Under the pieces are notes generated by a model. The model saw only the letters and a list, made by a program, of their open reading frames with translations, was not told where the DNA came from and ran no database searches. 64,000 nt of DNA from [Pseudopropionibacterium] massiliense (GTDB taxonomy: Bacteria; Actinomycetota; Actinomycetes; Propionibacteriales; Propionibacteriaceae): positions 646,088 to 710,087 of the forward strand of contig NZ_LR027842.1 of NCBI RefSeq assembly GCF_900607225.1, read 5' to 3'. This document shows positions 18,201-24,064 of this stretch, in pieces; within the stretch, counting starts at the first letter, position 1, and every line of letters begins with the position of its first letter. The translations under genes were made by a program, and so were the position numbers.

Positions 18201-18343
18201 GTAGCTATCAGCTGCTCGGCTCCAATGAAGCTGAGCGGCTTGTCGGGGATGAACTGCTCCTATGGGAGCAGACAGGCGAGAAGACAAAGGCAGTATCGTT
18301 CGCGCCGTTCGACGCAAAAGCTTGGGCGCGGATCGCGCAATGA
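15242..18343 (+). CDS. FtsK/SpoIIIE-type (EccC-like) multidomain ATPase
   Basis: 1033 residues from GTG 15242. Residues 1-130 are helical. About 150-400 resembles a degenerate ATPase-like domain. The main FtsK domain spans about 490-760: Walker A LIIGGQPGTGKSVLLHALIC near residue 530, LYLLDPKQGVEFNVY, Walker B RIVAVIDEFQLLLN near 640, and REGRAFGVHLVLATQSL as sensor. A third domain (about 790-1033) has a decayed P-loop (VVAGSGRGGVSS) and LFLTNTHRSRD. One competent and flanking degenerate ATPase domains recall EccC/EssC of type VII secretion more than chromosomal FtsK; no membrane anchor is evident. It follows the triad after 9 bases, adding a motor to it. Confidence 0.8.
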   Translation: MALPTLAYWVKKQTPDDYIAAIRRGLVGTVSGIEAHLSKVTRQLDARADSMDAIIAERDAILQAFASRWSGTIPPAQRFSSVSPPSDLMQRLRTGRMPWFQSGKEALRQRESQWVSQRLFELEGLLVDELRSVADTWSRALPAKVASPVSQPPELIAGIQDFAHDLDRANPGEGPLVIQVGEAAWAVDVVVPHLGSAAVSGLTTQKAAGLTSASPFATLVDLVQDGGLATDHRTSVESAVVRLLALLPAGQLKVHLFDPVKVGASLKFLSDLGDATRAVIADVRVVAADLEPLLDDLTRHVARVTQQYLGSRHSSLEEYNRAAGEVAEAYHLLVLMDFPTGRVDDDVMRKLDTLVKAGPTCGVFTLILSSDPSRYSFGLPVLRNEVWDDPAKMIPRMRGVLPTLPSGSSQVTVDNIRSKDWRRYILLRPIVFWRGSPWSPSTSSEVRRLVARLDRDVSGAKPRSISPAATAKRLQAMPGRGRDASPDDPSTWWRKSAAQGVEAAIGVTGDRDVATVVFESAGSEPGLIIGGQPGTGKSVLLHALICDLVRNYSPHDLELYLLDPKQGVEFNVYAMGKLPHAKVITVNSPPESTILVLEDLIEQIAERGELFRNTRTPSGANPDKLDDYLSVPGVRPLPRIVAVIDEFQLLLNTGSDDTSMRASDLLDRTIREGRAFGVHLVLATQSLQGIRHLPAAVTNMIGSKIVLRVSEDDSRIFLGPQDLDAARLGKGSGKAILKRPGIDKREIQVTNETKASAHKTVKALALKASNPRRPKVLDFSRLRPPTKLSAKSDGANGLQLLVARGMGVSESVMAHLPPSDDGHLLVVAGSGRGGVSSLSIGTLSAMLATCVVAKISFDVVDFGDMQTPFDIALGKIQKVIASPQRRFARRNLFESYLDEARMLAQQSGTRASTRRVLFLTNTHRSRDLIDGRDVAYKLSELLEVAATGRVHVVLHSDTGAAASRILSKADMLCQFGARLFARMDADSSYQLLGSNEAERLVGDELLLWEQTGEKTKAVSFAPFDAKAWARIAQ

Positions 18344-19233
18344 GTAAGATTGTCGTCGATCCACAAACGCTCCGGGCGCTTCAGCTGACCCTCAAAGCGA
18401 CCTTGATCAAGGCTATAGACGCGCACCGCTCGACAATGCATGAGATGAGACGGATGCTGTTGACAATCGACGGTGCAGTCAAAGTACGTCAAGCAAAGGT
18501 GCACCAATGTGAGAATGCGCTACACGCGTGTCGGCGTTCGGACCGGAACGACTGCTTCGTCGAAGCGGCAGCCCTTGCGGAGGCGCAACGTCGTCTCGCC
18601 GCTGCGCTGAGTGCGCAAAGGCAGGCCTCACAGGCCGCCTCAGCCTTTGAATCACGATCTCGTGCATCGCTCAAGCGCTTGGAAGGCATCCAAGCCGAGG
18701 GACAACGCTACTTGAGTTTCAAACTCGATAAAGTCAACGCAGTAAACGCCGGAGGAACAGGACCAACTAGTGCAGCCGCCAGCATCGGCTCTATGCTGAC
18801 CAGCGGACCCGGATCAGAAGGGCTAGGGGCACGCTCCGTCCCCGGTCTGCCGCCTGGATTCACGATGGTCCCGGTCGCCCAAATCGACCAGACTGAGAAC
18901 CCAATCAACGGACCACAAGACTTCGGCAAGGGATACTCAATCGAAGACCTCGACTACGCATTCGATTTGCTCGAAACTCAGGTGCTACCCGGGCTTGCCA
19001 GCGGATCGACGGCATCGAGCTTCGCTGCGACCGACCAAGCCAACGGGAGCTATGGAACTAGGTCCCTGTCGGATACCTTCAGTGGATTCTTCGGCGGTGA
19101 CGCAATCCGACTTGAACTACGTCCTGACGGTTCATACGCGATTACGAACGGAAGACACCGTATATTCGTCGCAAGCCAGTTCGGGCGGCAGTATGTTCCC
19201 GCGCGAGTGACCAGGAGTGCTCCATGCCCCTAG
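18340..19233 (+). CDS. Coiled-coil protein with ParB-like C-terminal segment (putative effector)
   Basis: 297 residues from ATG 18340, which overlaps the ATPase stop (ATGA). Residues 1-135 are helical with paired cysteines (CENALHACRRSDRNDCF) followed by an Ala/Glu/Arg-rich helix, a layout often seen in N-termini of secreted polymorphic toxins. A Gly/Ser-rich linker follows. The end carries MVPVAQIDQTENPINGPQDF and DGSYAITNGRHRIFVASQFG, matching the ParB/sulfiredoxin-fold pattern of a substrate-binding strand plus the NGRHR motif. It could be a nuclease-like or NTP-using effector, or a DNA-binding adaptor. The family is inferred from motifs only. Confidence 0.6.
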   Translation: MSKIVVDPQTLRALQLTLKATLIKAIDAHRSTMHEMRRMLLTIDGAVKVRQAKVHQCENALHACRRSDRNDCFVEAAALAEAQRRLAAALSAQRQASQAASAFESRSRASLKRLEGIQAEGQRYLSFKLDKVNAVNAGGTGPTSAAASIGSMLTSGPGSEGLGARSVPGLPPGFTMVPVAQIDQTENPINGPQDFGKGYSIEDLDYAFDLLETQVLPGLASGSTASSFAATDQANGSYGTRSLSDTFSGFFGGDAIRLELRPDGSYAITNGRHRIFVASQFGRQYVPARVTRSAPCP

Positions 19234-19439
19234 TCAGTCAGCAATCCAGCAACCTTTGGTCCCTCGCTGAACAGATAAAGGCCCGTGCCGAGCAAACACG
19301 CTCCACCTTCGCGGACGAGTCCCGTCCCCAGTTTGATCAACGCGTGATCGAGGCAATGAGGACTGAACTTCGCAACTTATCGACCCAAGTCTCCGAGCTC
19401 GGCACTGAGCTTGAATGCTCGCTTCGCCTGCTTAACTAG
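19224..19439 (+). CDS. Small helical protein at operon end
   Basis: 71 residues; AGGAG lies 8 bases before ATG 19224 and the gene overlaps the previous stop by 10 bases, so it is translationally linked. The sequence (SLAEQIKARAEQTRSTFADE, MRTELRNLSTQVSELGTELE) predicts one or two amphipathic helices. There is no WxG motif, so it is not a classical WXG100 protein. It may be a chaperone, immunity partner or adaptor of the 18340 product. Function unknown. Confidence 0.65.
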   Translation: MPLVSQQSSNLWSLAEQIKARAEQTRSTFADESRPQFDQRVIEAMRTELRNLSTQVSELGTELECSLRLLN

Positions 19440-19481
19440 GCGAAGCGCTTATTGCGTCAATCAGAGAAAGGGGAACACGGC

Positions 19482-19557
19482 GAGACTTATTCACAGGCTG
19501 TCTTCCGAATAGTGAAGCTCTAGTCAAGTCGTGTTCGAAGGCGATTGTGAATAACTC
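19482..19557 (+). repeat. Direct repeat copy B, MITE-like
   Basis: Matches copy A at 9914-9966 and has inverted ends: GAGACTTATTCACAGG on the left and TGTGAATAACTC at the right (19546-19557). About 76 bp, located 43 bases after the operon stop. Related ends occur at 21354-21437. The rest of 19440-19680 shows no gene. Confidence 0.6.
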
Positions 19558-19680
19558 TCGCTGTCCATGAAATGTGTACCAGTCCAAACTCTTAATGCCT
19601 CATAGTACTTGGTTATGGGCACAATGCGCTCGCTAGAGTCTGAACTGGTCCGTAGGCCACACCGCTAGCCGGTGACGTGT

Positions 19681-19938
19681 TCACCCGCGATTGATGTTCT
19701 CAAGTTGTTGAGCTACGGATGTGAGTCGTTTTTCAAACTCACCAAGTCCTTCCTTAGCAGTGTTGAGTTTTTGTCGAGCATCTCTTAGTAGATCGTCGAT
19801 CCTGCTCTTATTTGGAACATCGAACCGTAGAGAGTTATAGGCACTTTCTACAGCACGCAGATCGGAGTCGAGTGACTGCTGTGCGCTTCGAGCTTTGGCG
19901 GCAGTGTTCCGCAGCTCGGCAGGGTTTCCGCTAACCAT
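19681..19938 (-). CDS. Small coiled-coil protein coupled to transglutaminase-like gene
   Basis: 85 residues. The ATG at 19938 shares its A with the TGA of the upstream gene (TGATG), so translation is coupled. The sequence predicts two long helices (NPAELRNTAAKARSAQQSLD and LLRDARQKLNTAKEGLGEFE) forming a hairpin of the size of WXG100/ESAT-6-like proteins, but without a WxG turn. It is convergent with the FtsK operon. It may be a substrate, a cofactor of the ATPase, or an antidote to the transglutaminase. Unknown. Confidence 0.6.
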   Translation of the reverse strand: MVSGNPAELRNTAAKARSAQQSLDSDLRAVESAYNSLRFDVPNKSRIDDLLRDARQKLNTAKEGLGEFEKRLTSVAQQLENINRG

Positions 19939-20807
19939 CAGGTTCTCCTTTGTCCGGTAGTGCCTTGTTGCCGCTTCGATAAATTGTCAGTTGCTCTGTA
20001 GGAGGAGCGGATACCAAGACGAAACGAGACGGCAAGCGGGTAGCTCTCTTCAAGGCGTAGGTACTCCTCATATAGCCGCGCAATCTGTTCTTCGCGGTCT
20101 CCGGTCGGAATCCTCACTGGACGGCCTGTGTTTGAGTTAGTGCCAACCCGTCGGGTGTCCGAAATACGCGGATTTTCGTCGTCGAGAAGAGTTTCTATTC
20201 GTGCGATAAGCGCTAGGGCGTGCAAGGTTCGTGTGAAGTCAATGTCGCGAATGTCCTTCGCCATGTGCGTTTGCCCGAGTAGACCGAGGGTCAACAGCGT
20301 AGCTTCTGAGTCAGAATTCGTGAGCAAGTATCGCCGCCGGAAATCGGGGTCGGTCCTAGCTGACTCAGGAATCTGTGAGCCGCTCGCAAAGATGCCGCCC
20401 GCGTTCCAAGTGACATCGACGTTCCACCACTCTCCCCCAAGGTGAACCATATTCCAAGCGTGGTTCATCGAATCGCTGATAACGGACTTTGCCTTGAGGT
20501 TGACACGTCGTGCGGATGCCTCAAACAAAGCAGCGAAATCCATGCAAATACCCAACCCCCGCGCGAGGGTCTCTTGGGGAGTCTGTAACCTGCGCGGGTT
20601 GGTCGAGAGTGCCCTATCGTGATCGTAGCGAACGCGTTTGACGATGGCGTCGTTGACTCGACAGAGCGCTTCCCAGTCCAACTGGCTCACGTGACTCGGC
20701 TTCTCCGCGACCGGCACTGCCAAGGCTCGGCAGCCGTCAAGGTACAGAAGTTTGGTCTTGGGCCTGACAATCGTCGGCACGAGGGAGACAAGACGTGTTG
20801 TCTGCAA
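19938..20807 (-). CDS. Transglutaminase-like cysteine protease/transferase domain protein
   Basis: 289 residues from the TTG at 20807, chosen because GGAGG lies 7 bases upstream; an open frame reaches a TTG at 20825. The core reads RLQTPQETLARGLGICMDFA (Cys nucleophile in GLGICMDFA), SVISDSMNHAWNMVHLGGEW (His in NHAWN) and WNVDVTWNAGG (Asp), a complete Cys-His-Asp triad of the transglutaminase/peptidase fold. No signal peptide, so it acts in the cytosol unless exported by another route. The C-terminal third is charged and helical. It forms a two-gene unit with the 85-residue protein. Such domains cleave or crosslink proteins; the target is unknown. Confidence 0.75.
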   Translation of the reverse strand: MQTTRLVSLVPTIVRPKTKLLYLDGCRALAVPVAEKPSHVSQLDWEALCRVNDAIVKRVRYDHDRALSTNPRRLQTPQETLARGLGICMDFAALFEASARRVNLKAKSVISDSMNHAWNMVHLGGEWWNVDVTWNAGGIFASGSQIPESARTDPDFRRRYLLTNSDSEATLLTLGLLGQTHMAKDIRDIDFTRTLHALALIARIETLLDDENPRISDTRRVGTNSNTGRPVRIPTGDREEQIARLYEEYLRLEESYPLAVSFRLGIRSSYRATDNLSKRQQGTTGQRRT

Positions 20808-20852
20808 TACAGGACCTCCGTTCAAGCTCTGGACTGACGACCGACGCCATCC

Positions 20853-21149
20853 TCACCCACACAATAAGCCTACAGCCAATCCCACGTCTATTTTAACGAG
20901 GACCTTTGGCAACATCCAACCAGTGTAGTGTATCTCCGCAACCATTTGGCGCCATTCCTCTGGCAAGTTTGTCTCGCCTGAAGGATCGTCGCTCAGAGCG
21001 GAGGTGAGGTCCGCGAAGAGCCGCTGTTCAGCAGCAGGTGGGGAACCGCCGTGTGAGCGAGGGGGCGGTGTGCCGGCCCTCAGCGAGCGTGGCAGGTATC
21101 GCAACCAGGCGAGTAGCGGGGGACGGGTTGGGGCACTGCTGACCCGCAT
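20853..21149 (-). CDS. Hypothetical short ORF upstream of transglutaminase-like gene
   Basis: 98 codons ending 45 bases before the transglutaminase start on the same strand. The second half looks protein-like (LFADLTSALSDD, LPEEWRQMVAEIHYTGWMLP, VLVKIDVGLAVGLLCG), while the first half is Pro/Arg-rich and may be non-coding. It could be a short first gene of that operon, the tail of a truncated gene, or chance. Nothing else is evident in 21150-21248. Confidence 0.3.
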   Translation of the reverse strand: MRVSSAPTRPPLLAWLRYLPRSLRAGTPPPRSHGGSPPAAEQRLFADLTSALSDDPSGETNLPEEWRQMVAEIHYTGWMLPKVLVKIDVGLAVGLLCG

Positions 21150-21248
21150 GAAAATCTTGGCGATTCCCTGAAGGTCAAGACGACCATCTCGAAGTAGCTG
21201 GACTGCTATAGGTTTTTGTGGGTGGCAGCGAAAAACTTGGATTGTGAT

Positions 21249-21353
21249 TTAAGTTGCTGTTTCGCTTTCCTCGAATCCTGATGTGTGGTACCCGAGCGAG
21301 GAGTGAAGTCTACTCTTATTGCAGTCAGTGTTCAATCTTATAATGTCATATTC
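21249..21353 (-). pseudogene. IS3-family transposase (OrfB) C-terminal remnant
   Basis: On the minus strand the stretch ending in TAA at 21249-21251 reads EYDIIRLNTDCNKSRLHSSL then GYHTSGFEES, matching the conserved R-L-H-S-S-L-G-Y end of the rve/IS3 integrase. Only about 35 codons remain, cut on the 5' side by the element starting at 21354. Confidence 0.7.
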
Positions 21354-21437
21354 TTGAGGCTTATTCACAGGCGACGCATCCGCCAGTAAAACCTTTGGTC
21401 AGCGTACGGCCAAAAGGGTTCCGTGAATAAGGTTCAA
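21354..21437. mobile_element. 84-bp MITE-like element at the 3' end of the AbiEi-like gene
   Basis: TTGAGGCTTATTCACAGG (21354-21371) and the complement of 21420-21437, TTGAACCTTATTCACGGA, are terminal inverted repeats with 14 of 18 matches. It shares ends with the elements at 19482, 60287 and 61721. It supplies the last 25 codons and the TAA stop of the neighbouring gene. Confidence 0.6.
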
Positions 21438-22185
21438 GGGTTTCCTGCATCTTGGGGGAGGGGTGGGCGATGTGCTGGCTGAGGATCTTTGCCATGAGGG
21501 GTCCGTTTTCTGCGATGCGTTTGGCCCAGCTGTTCTCGTCGATTCCCGCCGACCGGGTGAGCTTTTCCAGCAGCGCCGCGCCGTCACCTGCCGCACAGTC
21601 GTTGCGGCGCGCCAGGGGAGCCAGGAGCTCGGTGAGGCGTTCGGTGTCCAGGGCGGACTGCCGGGTGGCGTCTCGGAGCGCGTCTGCGACGGTGCTGAGG
21701 TCCTGCCGATCCTCGACTAGGTCGGCGATGGTGCGTTCTCGTGTGGTCGCGGGCAGGCCGTCCCGGACGGTGATGTCCTCACGGGGAAGGTCCCGGGTGC
21801 GGTACCGGACATCGAGCCGCTGGCTCTGTCGCCGTGTCGGCGAGGTGAACTCGCTCCGAGTGGCCCGGAGGTCTCCGATGCCGTGGAGCTGGGCAGCGGA
21901 TTCCCCGGAGACGACGATCCCCGGGCGGTCGTCTCGGAGGCGTTCGAGAGCGAGCCTGCGGGGTTCGGTCGCGAGCCACGCCGCCCGGAGTTCCTCGTGC
22001 TCCGCAGTCGGGGCGCCGGTGCTGCGGTAGACGCCGTGGATGAGCCGGGCCAGGTGGCCGTCATCGTTGAGCCGCTTGAGGGTCATGTGGTCGATGCCTT
22101 GCGCGCGGGCCTGGGCGGTTGTGACCATGCCCCACTGGGATTCGGTCACCTCCGCCAGCTGCTGCAGCGCCACACGTGACTTCAT
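21361..22185 (-). CDS. AbiEi-like antitoxin/regulator, orphan
   Basis: 274 residues. The N-terminal winged helix QQLAEVTESQWGMVTTAQAR then MTLKRLNDDGHLARLIHGVYR (residues 8-55) is the AbiEi_4 DNA-binding domain, followed by the AbiEi core (IVVSGESAAQLHGIGDL, DGLPATTRERTIADLVEDRQ). AbiEi proteins repress the abiE operon and counter the AbiEii nucleotidyltransferase, but no AbiEii gene is adjacent. Residues from about 250 on are encoded by the MITE at 21354-21437, so the natural C-terminus was replaced. The gene appears leaderless (see the promoter entry). It may be a solitary antitoxin or a plain repressor. Confidence 0.75.
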   Translation of the reverse strand: MKSRVALQQLAEVTESQWGMVTTAQARAQGIDHMTLKRLNDDGHLARLIHGVYRSTGAPTAEHEELRAAWLATEPRRLALERLRDDRPGIVVSGESAAQLHGIGDLRATRSEFTSPTRRQSQRLDVRYRTRDLPREDITVRDGLPATTRERTIADLVEDRQDLSTVADALRDATRQSALDTERLTELLAPLARRNDCAAGDGAALLEKLTRSAGIDENSWAKRIAENGPLMAKILSQHIAHPSPKMQETLEPYSRNPFGRTLTKGFTGGCVACE

Positions 22186-22192
22186 GCTTGAA

Positions 22193-22220
22193 TACTAACT
22201 TCCCAATTGTTAGTTTCCAA
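22193..22220 (-). promoter_or_regulatory. Leaderless promoter with inverted-repeat operator for the AbiEi-like gene
   Basis: On the minus strand TTGGAA (22220-22215) and TAGTAT (22198-22193) are spaced by 16 bp, and the ATG follows 7 bases after the -10. The perfect inverted repeat ACTAAC-N9-GTTAGT (22194-22214) covers the spacer and -10, a fitting site for autorepression, as known for AbiEi proteins. Confidence 0.55.
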
Positions 22221-22390
22221 GGGAAATTTGCATCAGGGGATGGTTGGGAGCGATCCACGAAGGAACTGGACCGGTCGAAGCGTTTCTGATCATCAGCCGA
22301 GGTCCCTCACCCACAGCGACTCGCTGCCCGATGTGTTTCCTGTGTTTTCCGCTTCTCCTCGGCGGACCACGGTCCCCTCGACAACACATC

Positions 22391-22477
22391 CTCAAGGTGC
22401 GTCGCCGACAGGTGGGGAACGCTTCAAGGGAACTTGCCGACGGCATGTACGAGGCGCCGGAGCGGCGTCAGCGCCCC
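22391..22477 (+). pseudogene. Relic of an acyl-CoA ligase 3' end
   Basis: CTCAAGGTGCGTCGCCG...CAGGTGG and GACGGCATGTACGAGGC match the last 87 bases before the stop of the intact ligase gene (7096-7182) at most positions, with one deleted and one inserted base that cancel. The encoded relic reads LKVRRRQV, then ELADGMYEAPERRQR, against LKVRRRQV and ELIDGMYEALERRRR in the intact protein. No other part of the gene is found in 22186-22390. Confidence 0.7.
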
Positions 22478-22562
22478 GGCCGAGGTGCCAGGACGATCAC
22501 GCAGGAGATGGTTTGACCGCCCTCCCCGAGGCCGCGGGAAAGGCGTCGCTAGGGTCTTCCGC

Positions 22563-23195
22563 ATGGATCTGGACTGCCAGGAAGCTCTCAAGACGATCAT
22601 CAAACGCCGCCGCGATGTGCGCGCCGAGTTCACCGGCGACCCCCTGGGCGAGGAGGAGCTCGCCGACCTCTTGAACGCGGCCCACGCCGCCCCGAGCGTG
22701 GGCAACAGCCAGCCCTGGGACTTCGTCGTCGTCCGCGACCCCGCTACCCTGGACGCCTTCGCAGAGCATGTCGCGCAGTGCCGACAGGACTACGCCGACT
22801 CCCTCGACGGGGAACAGCGGGAGAAGTTCAATCCCATCAAGATCGAGGGCATCCGCGAATCCGGGCTGGGAATCGTCGCAACCTACGATTCGACACGCTT
22901 CGGGCCCAACGTCCTGGGACGCCACACCATCAGCGATGCCGGGGTGTTCTCGGTGGTGTGTGCCGTGCAGAACCTGTGGCTGATGGCCACCGCCTTGGAC
23001 CTCGGGGTCGGGTGGGTGTCGTTCTACCAGGAACCCTTCCTCAAGGAGCTGCTCGGGCTGCCCGAACAGGTGAGGCCGGTCGGCTGGCTGTGCGTGGGTC
23101 GCGTGACGAAACTCCAGGAGGTCCCCGACCTGATCCGTTTCGGCTGGAATCACCGCATCGCCCTGGAGGAGGTCGTCCATCATGACCGATGGTGA
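22563..23195 (+). CDS. bluB: 5,6-dimethylbenzimidazole synthase (BluB)
   Basis: 210 residues from ATG 22563; longer frames run into the ligase relic. BluB is a flavin-destroying nitroreductase-fold enzyme that turns FMNH2 plus oxygen into the lower ligand of cobalamin. Supporting motifs are IIKRRRDVRAEFTGDPL (FMN phosphate binding and BluB-type RRDVR), LLNAAHAAPSVGNSQPWDF, the NLWLMATALDLGVGWVSFY helix, and the C-terminal VPDLIRFGWNHRIALEEVV. B12-dependent metabolism fits Propionibacteriaceae. It stands alone, with no riboswitch visible upstream. A plain nitroreductase is the alternative, but the RRDVR and GVGWVSFY stretches favour BluB. Confidence 0.85.
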   Translation: MDLDCQEALKTIIKRRRDVRAEFTGDPLGEEELADLLNAAHAAPSVGNSQPWDFVVVRDPATLDAFAEHVAQCRQDYADSLDGEQREKFNPIKIEGIRESGLGIVATYDSTRFGPNVLGRHTISDAGVFSVVCAVQNLWLMATALDLGVGWVSFYQEPFLKELLGLPEQVRPVGWLCVGRVTKLQEVPDLIRFGWNHRIALEEVVHHDRW

Positions 23196-23203
23196 CCTCC
23201 CCT

Positions 23204-23415
23204 GAAGCTGGTCGAGCCGGGTCGCAAGGAACGAGCGGCCCGTGGCGAAACCGCCACCGGCGGTCAAGAAACAGACCCGACCTCAGGGCCTTGGGGGGTG
23301 GTCGCCGTGGTTTCGACTCGACCGGCTCGCTGGCGCTCGCGGGTCGGCTCAACCAGCTTCGGGGGTAAAGCTGGTTGAGCCGGGGTGCTAGGAACGAGCA
23401 GCCCGTGTCGAAACC
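23204..23415. repeat. REP-like repeats (three half-units)
   Basis: Half-unit 23204-23252 (GAAGCTGGTCGAGCC...GGCGAAACC), then the paired unit 23309-23415, which runs GGTTTCGACTC...GGCTCAACCAGCTTC and, inverted, AAAGCTGGTTGAGCC...GTCGAAACC. Positioned between bluB and the rhodanese gene; no gene is seen in 23196-23689. Confidence 0.8.
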
Positions 23416-23689
23416 ATCCGGCGCCCGGTAGGTAGACCCGACCACAAAGCTGTAGCGGTTCACGTCCTTCTCCCCGTGCACGAATCGCGGAGGTTCGACG
23501 GTTCAACGCCGGGCGGGCTCAGAGGGTGTGCGCAACAACAGCTTCTGGAGGTGTGGTGACGTTGAACCGGTTTTCTTCCGCATTTCGCGCACAGAATAGG
23601 GAGGGGAACCGCGTCCCGCCGTGACCATCTCCCGGCCGGACCGGCATGGCTCGGTCAGTGCCCTGGGGAGCCGTGGAATCATTGACCGC

Positions 23690-24064
23690 ATGGGTCTGTT
23701 CGACTTCCTGAGCAAACGCTCCTCCGGGCTGAGCGTCGAGGACGCGGTGCTGGCGCTCAGCAAGGGCGCCGTTCTGATAGACGTCCGCTCCAAGGCCGAG
23801 TACGAGGCCGGGCACGCACCCGGCGCCCGGCCGGTCGATCCCAAGGACCTGCACGACCATCCCCTCGACGCCATCCACGGCGGCGACCCCCTGGCCGAGC
23901 GCGACTCCGCCGTCGTCGTGATCTGCGACAACGGGCTGCGCAGCTCCATCGCCGCGGCGGAGCTTCGGGAGAAGGGCATCCTCGCGGAGTCGGTCGCGGG
24001 CGGGCTGATCGCCTGGGGCCGCGACGGCAACCCGATCATCCCCGGCCCCTACCGCCGCCGATGA
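23690..24064 (+). CDS. Rhodanese-domain protein
   Basis: 124 residues from ATG 23690 (MGLFDFLSKRSSG). A single rhodanese domain: VLIDVRSKAEYEAGHAPGAR is the CH2A-like substrate region and VVICDNGLRSSIAAAELREK is the active-site loop with the catalytic Cys. Single-domain rhodaneses move sulfur as cysteine persulfide; the physiological acceptor is unknown. The stop overlaps the next ATG (ATGA), so the two genes are co-translated, though a functional link is not obvious. Confidence 0.85.
   Translation: MGLFDFLSKRSSGLSVEDAVLALSKGAVLIDVRSKAEYEAGHAPGARPVDPKDLHDHPLDAIHGGDPLAERDSAVVVICDNGLRSSIAAAELREKGILAESVAGGLIAWGRDGNPIIPGPYRRR

Noticed and set aside
12138-19439. Tellurite-resistance (ter) operon
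   Set aside because: Only the TerY-type vWA is present; no TerB, TerC, TerD or TerZ-like gene is nearby.
19224-19938. WXG100/type VII secretion substrates
   Set aside because: The 71- and 85-residue proteins are helical and of the right size but lack the WxG turn and the C-terminal export motif; no EccB/EccD/mycosin genes are present.
7189-22562. Integrative conjugative element or prophage
   Set aside because: No integrase, relaxase, replication or phage structural gene was seen; the lone tRNA-Tyr is 7 kb away with no repeated tRNA 3' end.
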